Assembly: GCA_041392125.1 (NCBI GenBank)
Contig: JAWKMR010000007.1
Coordinates: 143,861 to 207,860, forward strand
Source of the DNA: Halomarinibacterium sp041392125
GTDB lineage: Bacteria > Bacteroidota > Bacteroidia > Flavobacteriales > Flavobacteriaceae
Direction of reading: 5' to 3'
Length of the DNA: 64,000 bases
The translations under genes were made by a program, and so were the position numbers. Shown piece by piece: positions 35,484-42,299 of the stretch. The notes beneath the pieces were generated by a model, which was not told where the DNA came from, searched no databases, and saw nothing but the letters and a program-made list of their open reading frames with translations. Within the stretch, counting starts at the first letter, position 1. Each line of letters opens with the position of its first letter.

Positions 35484-35589
35484 AATAAAACCATAGCAAT
35501 AACATATTTAAAAATCCCTCTTTCTGTGTCCTCTATTATACAATTTTTACACTATTTAATCATAAAGCAAGTAGGTACTTTGTAGTTAC

Positions 35590-35769
35590 TCAAGACTTCT
35601 CTCCCTCCCTAAAATCCCGATAACACTCAAAACAATGGTACTTTCTTCTCCCTAAAAACAAGGGAAACCCCAGCAATAGCACTGAAATAGCAAACGATTT
35701 CCCCGAAAAGCGAATCCTTCGGGTTTCGGTACTTTGGCAATAGGGGCAAGGCTTAGAAGAAACCACCAC
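35590..35769 (-). CDS. small zinc-ribbon protein (59 aa)
   Basis: From a GTG at 35769, the frame gives VVVSSKPCPYC, a hydrophobic stretch (FAISVLLLGFPLF) and HCFECYRDF: two CxxC pairs flanking a membrane-like segment. The frame is open to 36048, but its upstream part is just the other strand frame of the next gene, so I trim it. It overlaps that gene's stop by 17 bases. Function unknown; possibly a zinc-binding membrane partner of the DUF2007 protein. Confidence 0.5.
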   Translation of the reverse strand: MVVSSKPCPYCQSTETRRIRFSGKSFAISVLLLGFPLFLGRRKYHCFECYRDFREGEKS

Positions 35770-36130
35770 CAAACAAGTAAAACAGTTGTACGAGAAAGAA
35801 AATAACAAAAACCACCAGAAACAACTGTACGCCCCATGGCATATGTTTATAAAACTCCTTAAACGAAAAGGGCGTTTCAGGAGCCTCGGGCTTTTCAAAA
35901 AGAATATGCTGTTCAAAACCGTGTTCCCGTAGCAAGCTAAGGGCAGTGTCTTTTTGTGCGGTGGGTACCTCCAGCCGTATATTCCCAATGGCATTGGAAT
36001 AAAAGTTATGTACCTGTACGGTAAGCTCGTCCCGTACATAACAAGCAATGTCGTGCGATTCCAAAAAGGAGCGCACTACGGCCAATTCGCCAGGATAGGT
36101 AAAGGTGGCAATGGTTTCATAATCCTGCAT
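35753..36130 (-). CDS. DUF2007-type protein with C-terminal membrane segment
   Basis: About 125 aa. The ATG at 36130 gives MQDYETIATFTYPGELAVV and a DUF2007-like domain (ESHDIACYVRDEL, RLEVPTAQKDTALSLLREHG). The C-terminus has a membrane segment (WGVQLFLVVFVIFFLVQLFY). A TTG 15 bases upstream is the alternative start, but a -7-like TATCTTTA lies between them. DUF2007 is described as a putative signal-transducing domain. It likely forms a two-gene unit with the zinc-ribbon gene. Confidence 0.7.
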   Translation of the reverse strand: MQDYETIATFTYPGELAVVRSFLESHDIACYVRDELTVQVHNFYSNAIGNIRLEVPTAQKDTALSLLREHGFEQHILFEKPEAPETPFSFKEFYKHMPWGVQLFLVVFVIFFLVQLFYLFGGGFF

Positions 36131-36183
36131 AGGTAAAGATAACAAAAGGAACTTTTAGGATAGTATAAATCCCATATATAAAT

Positions 36184-36208
36184 AAAAAACCCCCTCTTGT
36201 AAGGGGGC
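36184..36208 (-). terminator. rho-independent terminator
   Basis: CCCCCT pairs with AGGGGG around a six-base loop. On the minus strand it is followed by TTTTTT, so it ends transcription of the minus-strand gene at 36303. The plus strand also has a T-rich tail. Confidence 0.7.
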
Positions 36209-36269
36209 TTCTCTTTTTGGTAAAACAGGGGCGGGTCCTAGGGGAGCGATAAGAATCAACCAAAGCTCA

Positions 36270-36299
36270 CCCATAACCCTTCACCCTTCACCCTTCACC
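36270..36299 (-). repeat. short heptamer array (GGTGAAG on minus strand)
   Basis: Three GGTGAAG heptamers followed by a degenerate GGTTATG unit, running away from the gene on the minus strand, begin four bases after its TAA stop. Orientation relative to the gene is the same as in the larger arrays. Confidence 0.85.
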
Positions 36300-36302
36300 A
36301 TG

Positions 36303-37103
36303 TTAGGCTACTTTCTCAATTCGCAGCGACTGCTTCCCGTGTAACGGGTACATGGTCCCGTTCGATTCCTGGAAAAACAGCACCCCCACCACACTAATGG
36401 AAACCACTGTTTCCGGCATGGGGTCTGTGAGTTCCAAATCGGTACTCAGGGTCTCAGGGGTACTGCTTCCTTCTTCCTCATAAGGCACAAGGGCTCCCAT
36501 AGCTACCGCACGTCGCTCTGCAAATTCCGGCACCACGGGTTCGTAAAACTTCGTCTCTTCGTCAAACGCATGGTCACTTAAAGCTGTCGTGGCCAAAAAG
36601 AACTGGTAGTGCGTCGTCCCTTCGGGTACATGCAGGTCCTTATTCGCAAAAGAGGGCAGCTCCCATGTCACCACACTGCGGTTCGCGTCAATTTCAGGGG
36701 CGGGATACAGTGCCTTAAACACCTCTTTAAATTCCCGTGTTTCATTAAACTCAAACTTGTCAAAGAACTTGATATTAGGAGCCATAAGGATGTCACGTTG
36801 CCCCCGTTTTCCGGGCCCTTTAGACGCCAGTCGTTTAAACAGTCCCGTAAGGCGTGAGGCGGCCAACGAGCCACCCTGTTCAGAGATCAACGCATTCAGC
36901 GTATGTCTAAAAAACTTCGATACTCGGGCGGCTCCGCCAAACTCCTGCATATTCTCCCGGGTACGTTTAAAGTTCGGGTCTTTTAAAATACGATCCTTAT
37001 CTAGGGATCCCTTCTTTCGAACCAATTGTTTTCCACTTCGCTCATAAAACGTAAGATCATCAAAGGTTCCTTCCAACTTAATAAAACTTTTTTGTCTTCC
37101 CAT
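36303..37103 (-). CDS. conserved-looking hypothetical protein (266 aa)
   Basis: A 266-aa soluble protein. N-terminus MGRQKSFIKLEGTFDDLTFY, then a basic region (RKKGSLDKDRIL, FKRLASKGPGKRGQRDIL) and a beta-rich C-terminal half. It has no signal peptide, membrane segment or catalytic motif that I recognise. The short 5' neighbour sequence is a G/C-rich, repeat-bearing stretch (37104-37433). It may bind nucleic acid given the basic first half; this is a guess. Confidence 0.65.
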   Translation of the reverse strand: MGRQKSFIKLEGTFDDLTFYERSGKQLVRKKGSLDKDRILKDPNFKRTRENMQEFGGAARVSKFFRHTLNALISEQGGSLAASRLTGLFKRLASKGPGKRGQRDILMAPNIKFFDKFEFNETREFKEVFKALYPAPEIDANRSVVTWELPSFANKDLHVPEGTTHYQFFLATTALSDHAFDEETKFYEPVVPEFAERRAVAMGALVPYEEEGSSTPETLSTDLELTDPMPETVVSISVVGVLFFQESNGTMYPLHGKQSLRIEKVA

Positions 37104-37260
37104 GATTTCTAATTTTTAAGGGTTTAACATTCATTGTATCGGTGGGTTTGTATGGTTTCATTTTTTTACCCCTTCCAAACCCCTGTTCCGGAATCCGATG
37201 GGTCAAACATAGAACGGCTTTTTCGAACCCGCAAGAGGCGAGCGCCGTGTACGCCGTTTT

Positions 37261-37313
37261 CGACCGTTTTTGCCGAAAACGACCATTTTTGCCGAAAATG
37301 ACCTTTTTTGCCG
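37261..37313 (+). repeat. 19-bp tandem repeat
   Basis: CGACCGTTTTTGCCGAAAA, then CGACCATTTTTGCCGAAAA, then a partial third copy TGACCTTTTTTGCCG. It lies 160 bases upstream of the minus-strand 266-aa gene. Confidence 0.85.
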
Positions 37314-37334
37314 TGCTTTAAAAAGGCTACTACT

Positions 37335-37433
37335 CCGTATTAAAGTCGTGTTTACTTCGTGTTTACTCCGTGTTTAAGTCGTATTAAAGGCGTCACTACT
37401 CCGTGTTTACTTCGTGTTTACTTCGTCTTTTAA
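37335..37433 (+). repeat. 11-bp tandem array, nine units
   Basis: Nine contiguous units with consensus TCGTGTTTACT (for example 37346-37356 and 37357-37367). The variants CCGTATTAAAG and GCGTCACTACT are in register. Total is exactly 99 bases with a period of 11, near one DNA helical turn. Confidence 0.9.
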
Positions 37434-37612
37434 GGGTAAAGGGTGAATGGTAAAGGGTGAATGGTAAAGGGTAAAGGGTCAAAGGTCAAAGGTCAAAGGT
37501 CAAAGGTCAAAGGTCAAAGGTCAAAGGTCAAAGGTCAAAGGTCTAACATCTAACATACCAATAATCCAACAATCCAAAACCCAAAACCCAAGACCCAAGA
37601 CGAACTAAGATT
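37434..37612 (+). repeat. heptamer array plus composite, copy 4
   Basis: GGTAAAG and GGTGAATG units, then at least ten GGTCAAA units, then ATCTAACATACC, CCCAAGA units and the AAGATTTATAAACC end. Unlike the other arrays it does not sit at a stop codon. Confidence 0.92.
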
Positions 37613-37828
37613 TATAAACCGTCCCTACGATTCGACTTCGGGACATGGTATTCGAGCCTTTATTACATCCCCCTCAGTCCCCCTTCAAAGGGGGAAATAG
37701 ATATAGTTCTAAAGAAACCCCTCCCTTTGAAGGGAGGTTGGGAGGGATGTTATTTATGGACCTACGATTCAACTTCTAAGTCTTCTTTAGAAATAACCCA
37801 AAGGAATTTCATTAATAGACGGTGGCGC
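37613..37828 (+). repeat. module A copy 7
   Basis: Full module with both palindromes; some base differences (GGGGGAAATAGATATAG). The right end is GAATTTCATTAATAGACGG as in the truncated copy at 21285. Confidence 0.93.
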
Positions 37829-37847
37829 AAGCTTAGTCAGCATTAAA

Positions 37848-38066
37848 AGACTGTCCCTACGTTTCGACTTCGGGTCCCCGCCGTTTGAAACTTTGAGAAC
37901 AACAAAAAGCTGTTTGAGCCCAAAGGGCGAGTTCTTTTTGTTGCAAAGTGAAAACGTAGCGGGTGAATAAGAAACGTCAGGACTAGATTTTTTTGTTTCT
38001 TTTTTCATCAATGGAAAAAAGAAAAGAAAGAAAAGCAATGGGAAAAAGAACAGAAAGAAAGGCAAT
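37848..38066 (+). repeat. module B copy 5 (AACAACAAAAAGCTG type)
   Basis: Hairpin arms CAACAAAAAGCTGTTTGAG and GGCGAGTTCTTTTTGTTG, here with the loop reduced to CCCAAAGGG. Close to copy 3. Confidence 0.9.
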
Positions 38067-38152
38067 GCTTGATAGCTGATTGCTGATTGTTGATTTTTGA
38101 CAGGAATTTAATGAAGGAATTTCAGTGCTTCTCGGTGGTGCAAGCGGAACGG

Positions 38153-38231
38153 TGAAGGCTCATAAGAGTTCATTCATTTTCCCCACCCTAATGGGGAGGG
38201 GTTAGGGGTGGGGACTATCCCAAGACCCAAG
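38153..38231 (+). repeat. module E copy 2
   Basis: GGCTCATAAGAGTTCATTCATTTT and CCCACCCTAATGGGGAGGGG, the second copy of the element at 21537. Confidence 0.85.
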
Positions 38232-38243
38232 ACCCAAAACCCT

Positions 38244-38336
38244 AAAGCTTCACTTTTAGCTGTTTCCATATAGATCGGGAATTAGCTCGTCTTCACTCGC
38301 TGAGTCCTTTTGGATGAAGCCGAAACAAAGACAAAA
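38244..38336 (+). repeat. module D copy 1
   Basis: AAAGCTTCACTTTTAGCTG, GGGAATTAGCTCGT, CACTCGCTGAGTCCTTTT and CCGAAACAAAGACAAAA. The second copy is at 38486-38578. Confidence 0.85.
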
Positions 38337-38394
38337 TGTAAGACATAAGACATAAGACACAAGAGACAAGAACCAAGAACCAAGACGCAACTAT

Positions 38395-38474
38395 CTAATA
38401 TACCAACCATCCAATATACCAACCATCGAATATACCAACCATCCAATATACCAACCATCCAATATACTAACTTA
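38395..38474 (+). repeat. 16-bp tandem array, five units
   Basis: Five units of CCAATATACCAACCAT with single changes. Same period as the 13153 array but different sequence. Confidence 0.93.
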
Positions 38475-38485
38475 CCATAACCCCA

Positions 38486-38578
38486 AAAGCTTCGCTTTAT
38501 GGCTATTTTAAGAGATTGGGAATTAGCTCGTTTACACTCGCTGAGTCCTTTTTGGAAAAGCCGGAACAAAGACAAAAC
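38486..38578 (+). repeat. module D copy 2
   Basis: AAAGCTTCGCTTTATGGCT, GGGAATTAGCTCGT, CACTCGCTGAGTCC and CCGGAACAAAGACAAAA. Confidence 0.85.
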
Positions 38579-38648
38579 CCAAAAGGCTACGCCTTTACTG
38601 TCTTTTTTGTTTTCTTACACCGAAAAGCAAGCTTTCCGTTTTGAAAAC

Positions 38649-38678
38649 AAAAAACCCAACACATCGTGTTGGGTTTTG
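38649..38678 (-). terminator. terminator of tRNA-Met
   Basis: AAAACCCAACAC pairs with GTGTTGGGTTTT around a three-base loop. On the minus strand it ends in TTTTTTG. It is downstream of the tRNA on that strand. Confidence 0.8.
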
Positions 38679-38684
38679 TCTTTG

Positions 38685-38758
38685 TAGCGAGGGGGGGACT
38701 TGAACCCCCGACCTCCGGGTTATGAATCCGACGCTCTAACCAGCTGAGCTACCTCGCC
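38685..38758 (-). tRNA. tRNA-Met (anticodon CAT)
   Basis: A 74-base cloverleaf on the minus strand. Acceptor GGCGAGG pairs with CCTCGCT (one G-U pair), the D arm is GCTC...GAGC, and the T arm is GGGGG TTCAAGT CCCCC. The anticodon loop is TTCATAA, so CAT. The discriminator is A and no CCA is encoded. Acceptor and anticodon stems look like elongator tRNA-Met rather than initiator (no 1-72 mismatch of the fMet type). Confidence 0.93.
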
Positions 38759-38919
38759 GTTTTAAAGTGCGCAAAGATAATAACAAAAATGGGGATGCCA
38801 AACACAAAAAACACTTTTTACTTTTTTAATCCACTTCAGATATTCTCTAAAAAAAAATTACATAGAGTTTTTGCAGTTTTAAATTAATATCTATATTGGG
38901 CTGCAGCTAAACCCAACCT

Positions 38920-39306
38920 ATGGACGATAAAGTAAAATTTGAAATGGAGTTCCCCATTCACGTGTCTCCGTCACTTCTATATCAGTATATTTCAACACCT
39001 TCCGGAATGAGCGAATGGTACGCAGACAATGTTAATTCAAGAGGCGAATACTTTACTTTTATCTGGGAAGACAGTGAAGAAAAAGCACGACTCTTAGGAA
39101 AAAAGAATGGCGAACGGGTAAAATTTAAGTGGGTAGACGATGAAGACACCGATTACTATTTTGAAATGCGCATAGTAGAAGACGAAATTACTAAGGATGT
39201 ATCCCTAATTGTTACCGATTTTGCCGAAGAAGACGAAATAGAGGAAGGGAAAATGCTCTGGGAAAATATGATCTCTAATCTAAAACAAGTATTAGGTTCA
39301 GCATAA
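38920..39306 (+). CDS. START-like (SRPBCC) domain protein
   Basis: A 128-aa cytoplasmic protein with the Bacteroidota START-like pattern: FEMEFPIHVSPSLLYQYI, GMSEWYADNV, a hydrophobic-pocket beta sheet, and the C-terminal helix GKMLWENMISNLKQVL. START-like proteins bind hydrophobic ligands; this subfamily resembles Hsp90-activator-type (AHSA1) folds. No partner is indicated. Confidence 0.88.
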   Translation: MDDKVKFEMEFPIHVSPSLLYQYISTPSGMSEWYADNVNSRGEYFTFIWEDSEEKARLLGKKNGERVKFKWVDDEDTDYYFEMRIVEDEITKDVSLIVTDFAEEDEIEEGKMLWENMISNLKQVLGSA

Positions 39307-39319
39307 CCCCCTAAAAACT

Positions 39320-39327
39320 TATCTTTG
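39320..39327 (+). promoter_or_regulatory. -7 element for the aminotransferase gene
   Basis: TATCTTTG is an exact TAnnTTTG, 30 bases before the ATG at 39358. This places transcription downstream of the alternative upstream ATG at 39325 and so decides the start. Confidence 0.65.
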
Positions 39328-39357
39328 CACCGTCCCTTTGTAAGCGACGGTTTTTTT

Positions 39358-40200
39358 ATGATAAATAGCAACGGAACATTGGTTACTTCAGCAGAAGACA
39401 CCCTGTTTTATCACAACAGAGGACTTCACTATGGCGATGCGGTTTTTGAAACCATCAAGGTATCGGCAGGGAAGGTTTTGTTTTGGGAAGACCACTACTT
39501 CCGGTTAATGGCTTCTATGCGTATTATGCGGATGGAGATACCCATGGAATTTACGTTGGAATGGCTGGAAGCAGAAATTCTGAAAACCATACAGGCTTCC
39601 GAAAAAGCAACTGCCTATCGGGTAAAACTATTGGTCTGGAGGGACTGGGGCGGCACATACACTCCTTCCCACAGAACCGTCTCATTTGCCATAGCAGCAA
39701 AGCCCCATAACAACCCTTTTTACCTATTAAATGAGGCTCCGTACGAGGTGGAATTATTTAAAGACCACTATATTAATTCCGGTATATTGTCTACCATCAA
39801 GTCCAACAACCGGGCTGTAAATGTCTTGGGAAGTATTTATGCTGAAGAGAATGAGTATCAAAATTGCTTGTTGCTTAATGAGCACAAGCAAGTAGTAGAG
39901 GCGCTTAATGGAAATCTATTTTGGGTATCGGGCTATACCATTGTAACCCCTCCCTTAACCGAAGGATGTTTGGATGGGATTCTGCGGAAGCAGCTTATGG
40001 GTATAGTGAATCAGTTACCCGATTATATTCTGAAAGAGGCTCCTATTTCTCCCTTCGATTTGCAAAAGGCAGACGAACTGTGGATTACCAATACCATGGT
40101 TGGAATTCAACCGGTAACGAAGTTCAGAAAAAAAGAATACAAATCGACAGTGGCGAAAGAGCTACTGGCTAAGTTGAATGCAAAGGCTCGATTGGGTTAA
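39358..40200 (+). CDS. class IV aminotransferase (branched-chain aminotransferase / aminodeoxychorismate lyase type)
   Basis: A 280-aa PLP-dependent fold type IV enzyme. FYHNRGLHYGDAVFETIKV opens the domain, AYRVKLLVWR follows, and the PLP lysine is in STIKSNNRAVNVLGS. NGNLFWVSGYTIVTPPL and LWITNTMVGIQPV are conserved C-terminal segments. It could be PabC (folate pathway) or a branched-chain or D-amino-acid aminotransferase; the short length favours the PabC type. The start is set by the promoter at 39320. It ends in TTAA shared with the convergent yqgE. Confidence 0.88.
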   Translation: MINSNGTLVTSAEDTLFYHNRGLHYGDAVFETIKVSAGKVLFWEDHYFRLMASMRIMRMEIPMEFTLEWLEAEILKTIQASEKATAYRVKLLVWRDWGGTYTPSHRTVSFAIAAKPHNNPFYLLNEAPYEVELFKDHYINSGILSTIKSNNRAVNVLGSIYAEENEYQNCLLLNEHKQVVEALNGNLFWVSGYTIVTPPLTEGCLDGILRKQLMGIVNQLPDYILKEAPISPFDLQKADELWITNTMVGIQPVTKFRKKEYKSTVAKELLAKLNAKARLG

Positions 40201-40757
40201 TTATAACTGGGATCTTCCGGTGCGTTAGACCAAATAAGATAATCGCCCCCAAACTCGATCATTTTTTGTTTCCAGAAATCTTTGGAAGGCTTTCCAATAA
40301 TACCGTTTTTCAATTTATTAGCAACCACCAACCAGCTATTCAGTTTTAACTCATCTTCCAACTGCTGGCTGGACCACCCCGAATAGCCTAAAAAGAACTG
40401 AATCTCATCCTCCTGCAGCACATTATTGTTAAGCATGTCTAAAATGGTATTGAAGTCGCCCCCCCAATAAATACCACTGGCAATTTCAATGCTATTGGGT
40501 ATTAAGTCGGGCACCTTATGAATAAAGTAGAGATTGTCTTGTTCCACCGGGCCACCGTTATATACTTTAAGAGATGAATTTACCTCGGGGATAAAGTCTT
40601 TAAGCCTGTATTTTAAGGGTTTATTAAGTATAAAACCTACCGAGCCGTTTTGGTTATGTTCTGCTAAAAGCACAACCGACCTATTAAAGGAAACGTCTCC
40701 TATAATAGAAGGTTCTGCAATAAGAAGCACGCCTTTTTTGGGTTTTAGGCTGGTCAT
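40197..40757 (-). CDS. YqgE/AlgH family protein
   Basis: A 186-aa member: KGVLLIAEPSIIGDVSFNRSV, LLAEHNQNGSVGFILNKPL, GGPVEQDNLYFIH and FLGYSGWSSQQLEDEL are family hallmarks. Function is unclear; the fold is known and a regulatory role has been suggested in some bacteria. Converges on the aminotransferase with four shared bases. Single gene. Confidence 0.93.
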   Translation of the reverse strand: MTSLKPKKGVLLIAEPSIIGDVSFNRSVVLLAEHNQNGSVGFILNKPLKYRLKDFIPEVNSSLKVYNGGPVEQDNLYFIHKVPDLIPNSIEIASGIYWGGDFNTILDMLNNNVLQEDEIQFFLGYSGWSSQQLEDELKLNSWLVVANKLKNGIIGKPSKDFWKQKMIEFGGDYLIWSNAPEDPSYN

Positions 40758-40836
40758 ATTTTGGCAATTAGTCTATTAAAGCTAAGAATTAAATTTATAA
40801 AATCCAACAGTTTCTCATTTTCCTAGCCTAAAAGAA

Positions 40837-40864
40837 ATAAAAAAACCCCGCTAAGGGCGGGGCT
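40837..40864 (-). terminator. terminator of the HU gene
   Basis: AAAAAACCCCGC / GCGGGG around a CTAAGG loop. On the minus strand it ends in TTTTTTTA, just downstream of the HU gene. Confidence 0.85.
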
Positions 40865-40891
40865 CAATCTTGTTTGGTAGTTAGTATAAAA

Positions 40892-41164
40892 CTAGTTTAC
40901 GCTTCCGGAAAGCTCAGATCCAGCTTTGAATTTTACTACTTTTTTAGCAGCAATTTTAATTGTTTTTCCGGTTTGAGGGTTTCTTCCTTCTCTGGCTGCT
41001 CTTTTAGATACAGACCAAGAACCAAAACCTACAAGAGATACTCTGTTTCCTTTTTTAAGAGATTTTTCTACATTTCCTAAGAAAGACTCTAATGCTTTTT
41101 TAGCGGCTGCTTTTGTGATACCGGCATCAGCTGCCATGCCATCGATTAAATCTGATTTGTTCAT
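40892..41164 (-). CDS. hup: HU-family DNA-binding protein
   Basis: A 90-aa protein with the standard HU layout: MNKSDLIDGMAADAGITK, VSLVGFGSWSVSKRAAREGRNP (the beta arm region, given as its start), PQTGKTIKIAAKKVVKFKAG. HU binds and bends DNA non-specifically as a dimer and is a nucleoid component. It has its own -7 element at 41216-41223 and a strong terminator. Confidence 0.97.
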   Translation of the reverse strand: MNKSDLIDGMAADAGITKAAAKKALESFLGNVEKSLKKGNRVSLVGFGSWSVSKRAAREGRNPQTGKTIKIAAKKVVKFKAGSELSGSVN

Positions 41165-41215
41165 AGTTTACTTATTAAATTAAAATTGTTTGGTTAAACA
41201 TTAAATTTTGCTTTA

Positions 41216-41246
41216 CAAATTTAACGGGATTATCGGTTCATGCAAG
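41216..41246 (-). promoter_or_regulatory. promoter of HU gene
   Basis: On the minus strand TAAATTTG (41216-41223), preceded by a CTTG about 19 bases upstream (41243-41246). This is a good Bacteroidota match, 52 bases before the start codon. Confidence 0.6.
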
Positions 41247-41348
41247 TATTGGCGCAGGAAATCACGTTTTTTGTTGATAACTTAAAGGCATTGTTAATAA
41301 CCATGCCGCTTTTTTACCGATTTTTAAGAAGTGAGCAATACCAAGGCT

Positions 41349-42299
41349 TTACACGAAATGGGCTCCTTCAGGAAAAGAATACCCATTAAGGAGTTCGTGA
41401 GCCTTTAATCTTTTCTTCCCCGGTAATTGTAGTTCGTCAATAATAAGGTATCCATCTTTTGCTGCCACTTTCAGCTGCTTTTTGGTGGCAAAAAGAGTCC
41501 CGGCTTGGTACGAGTGCAATTCTTGAATAGGGGAGGCTTTGTATATTTTAACCTTTATAGTGTCGGTTTCTGAAGCCTGTAATTCGGTCCAGGCTGTAGG
41601 GTAAGGGGAGAGTCCGCGTATTAGACAATCTATAGTATTTACCGATTGATTCCAGTCAATACGGGTATTTTCGGGAGTGAGCTTGGGGGCTTCTTTTAAA
41701 GTTCCGGTACCGAGCTGCGCTACCGGATGTGTGGCATCCTTTTCAATAAGCTTTACCGTATGGATAACCAAGCTGCTTCCTACTTCCATAAGAGTGTTGT
41801 GCAACGACTCGAAGGTTTCACCTTCGTTAATAGTCACCGTTTCAGAAGCAATCATGGCGCCGGTATCGATCTTTTCATCAATAAAAAAGGTAGTAACCCC
41901 GGTTTGCTTTTCACCATGCATAATAGCCCAATTAATAGGAGCTGCGCCACGGTATTGCGGTAATAGTGATGCATGTAAATTAAAGGTTCCGTATTCCGGT
42001 AGCTGCCAAACCACTTTGGGAAGCATCCTAAAGGCCACTACTATTTGAAGATTAGCGTTCAAATCTTTTAGCGCTTTTAAAAAGGTTTCGTCTTTTAAAT
42101 TCGTAGGCTGTAAAACGGGAAGGTTTTTAGATAATGCATATTCCTTCACCGCCGATTGCGATACGGCTCTCCCTCTTCCGGCGGGTTTGTCGGGAGCCGT
42201 AATGACTCCTACCACCGCATAGTTTTCTTCCAGTAATTTTTGCAATATCCCCACCGCAAAATGAGGGGTTCCCATAAAGACAATGCGTAGTTTCCTCAT
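41349..42299 (-). CDS. fmt: methionyl-tRNA formyltransferase
   Basis: A 316-aa enzyme. MRKLRIVFMGTPHFAVG opens it, and the formyl-transfer domain has LHASLLPQYRGAAPINWAI and GVTTFFIDEKIDTGAMI. The C-terminal domain is about residues 205-310. It formylates Met-tRNAi in the cytoplasm. I start at the ATG at 42299, which overlaps recQ's stop (ATGA); the frame extends three codons upstream. It is the last gene of a three-gene operon. Confidence 0.96.
   Translation of the reverse strand: MRKLRIVFMGTPHFAVGILQKLLEENYAVVGVITAPDKPAGRGRAVSQSAVKEYALSKNLPVLQPTNLKDETFLKALKDLNANLQIVVAFRMLPKVVWQLPEYGTFNLHASLLPQYRGAAPINWAIMHGEKQTGVTTFFIDEKIDTGAMIASETVTINEGETFESLHNTLMEVGSSLVIHTVKLIEKDATHPVAQLGTGTLKEAPKLTPENTRIDWNQSVNTIDCLIRGLSPYPTAWTELQASETDTIKVKIYKASPIQELHSYQAGTLFATKKQLKVAAKDGYLIIDELQLPGKKRLKAHELLNGYSFPEGAHFV

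Noticed and set aside
35770..36048. Long frame before the zinc-ribbon protein
   Set aside because: It is the alternative frame of the DUF2007 gene on the same strand; only the last 59 codons have independent features (two CxxC motifs).
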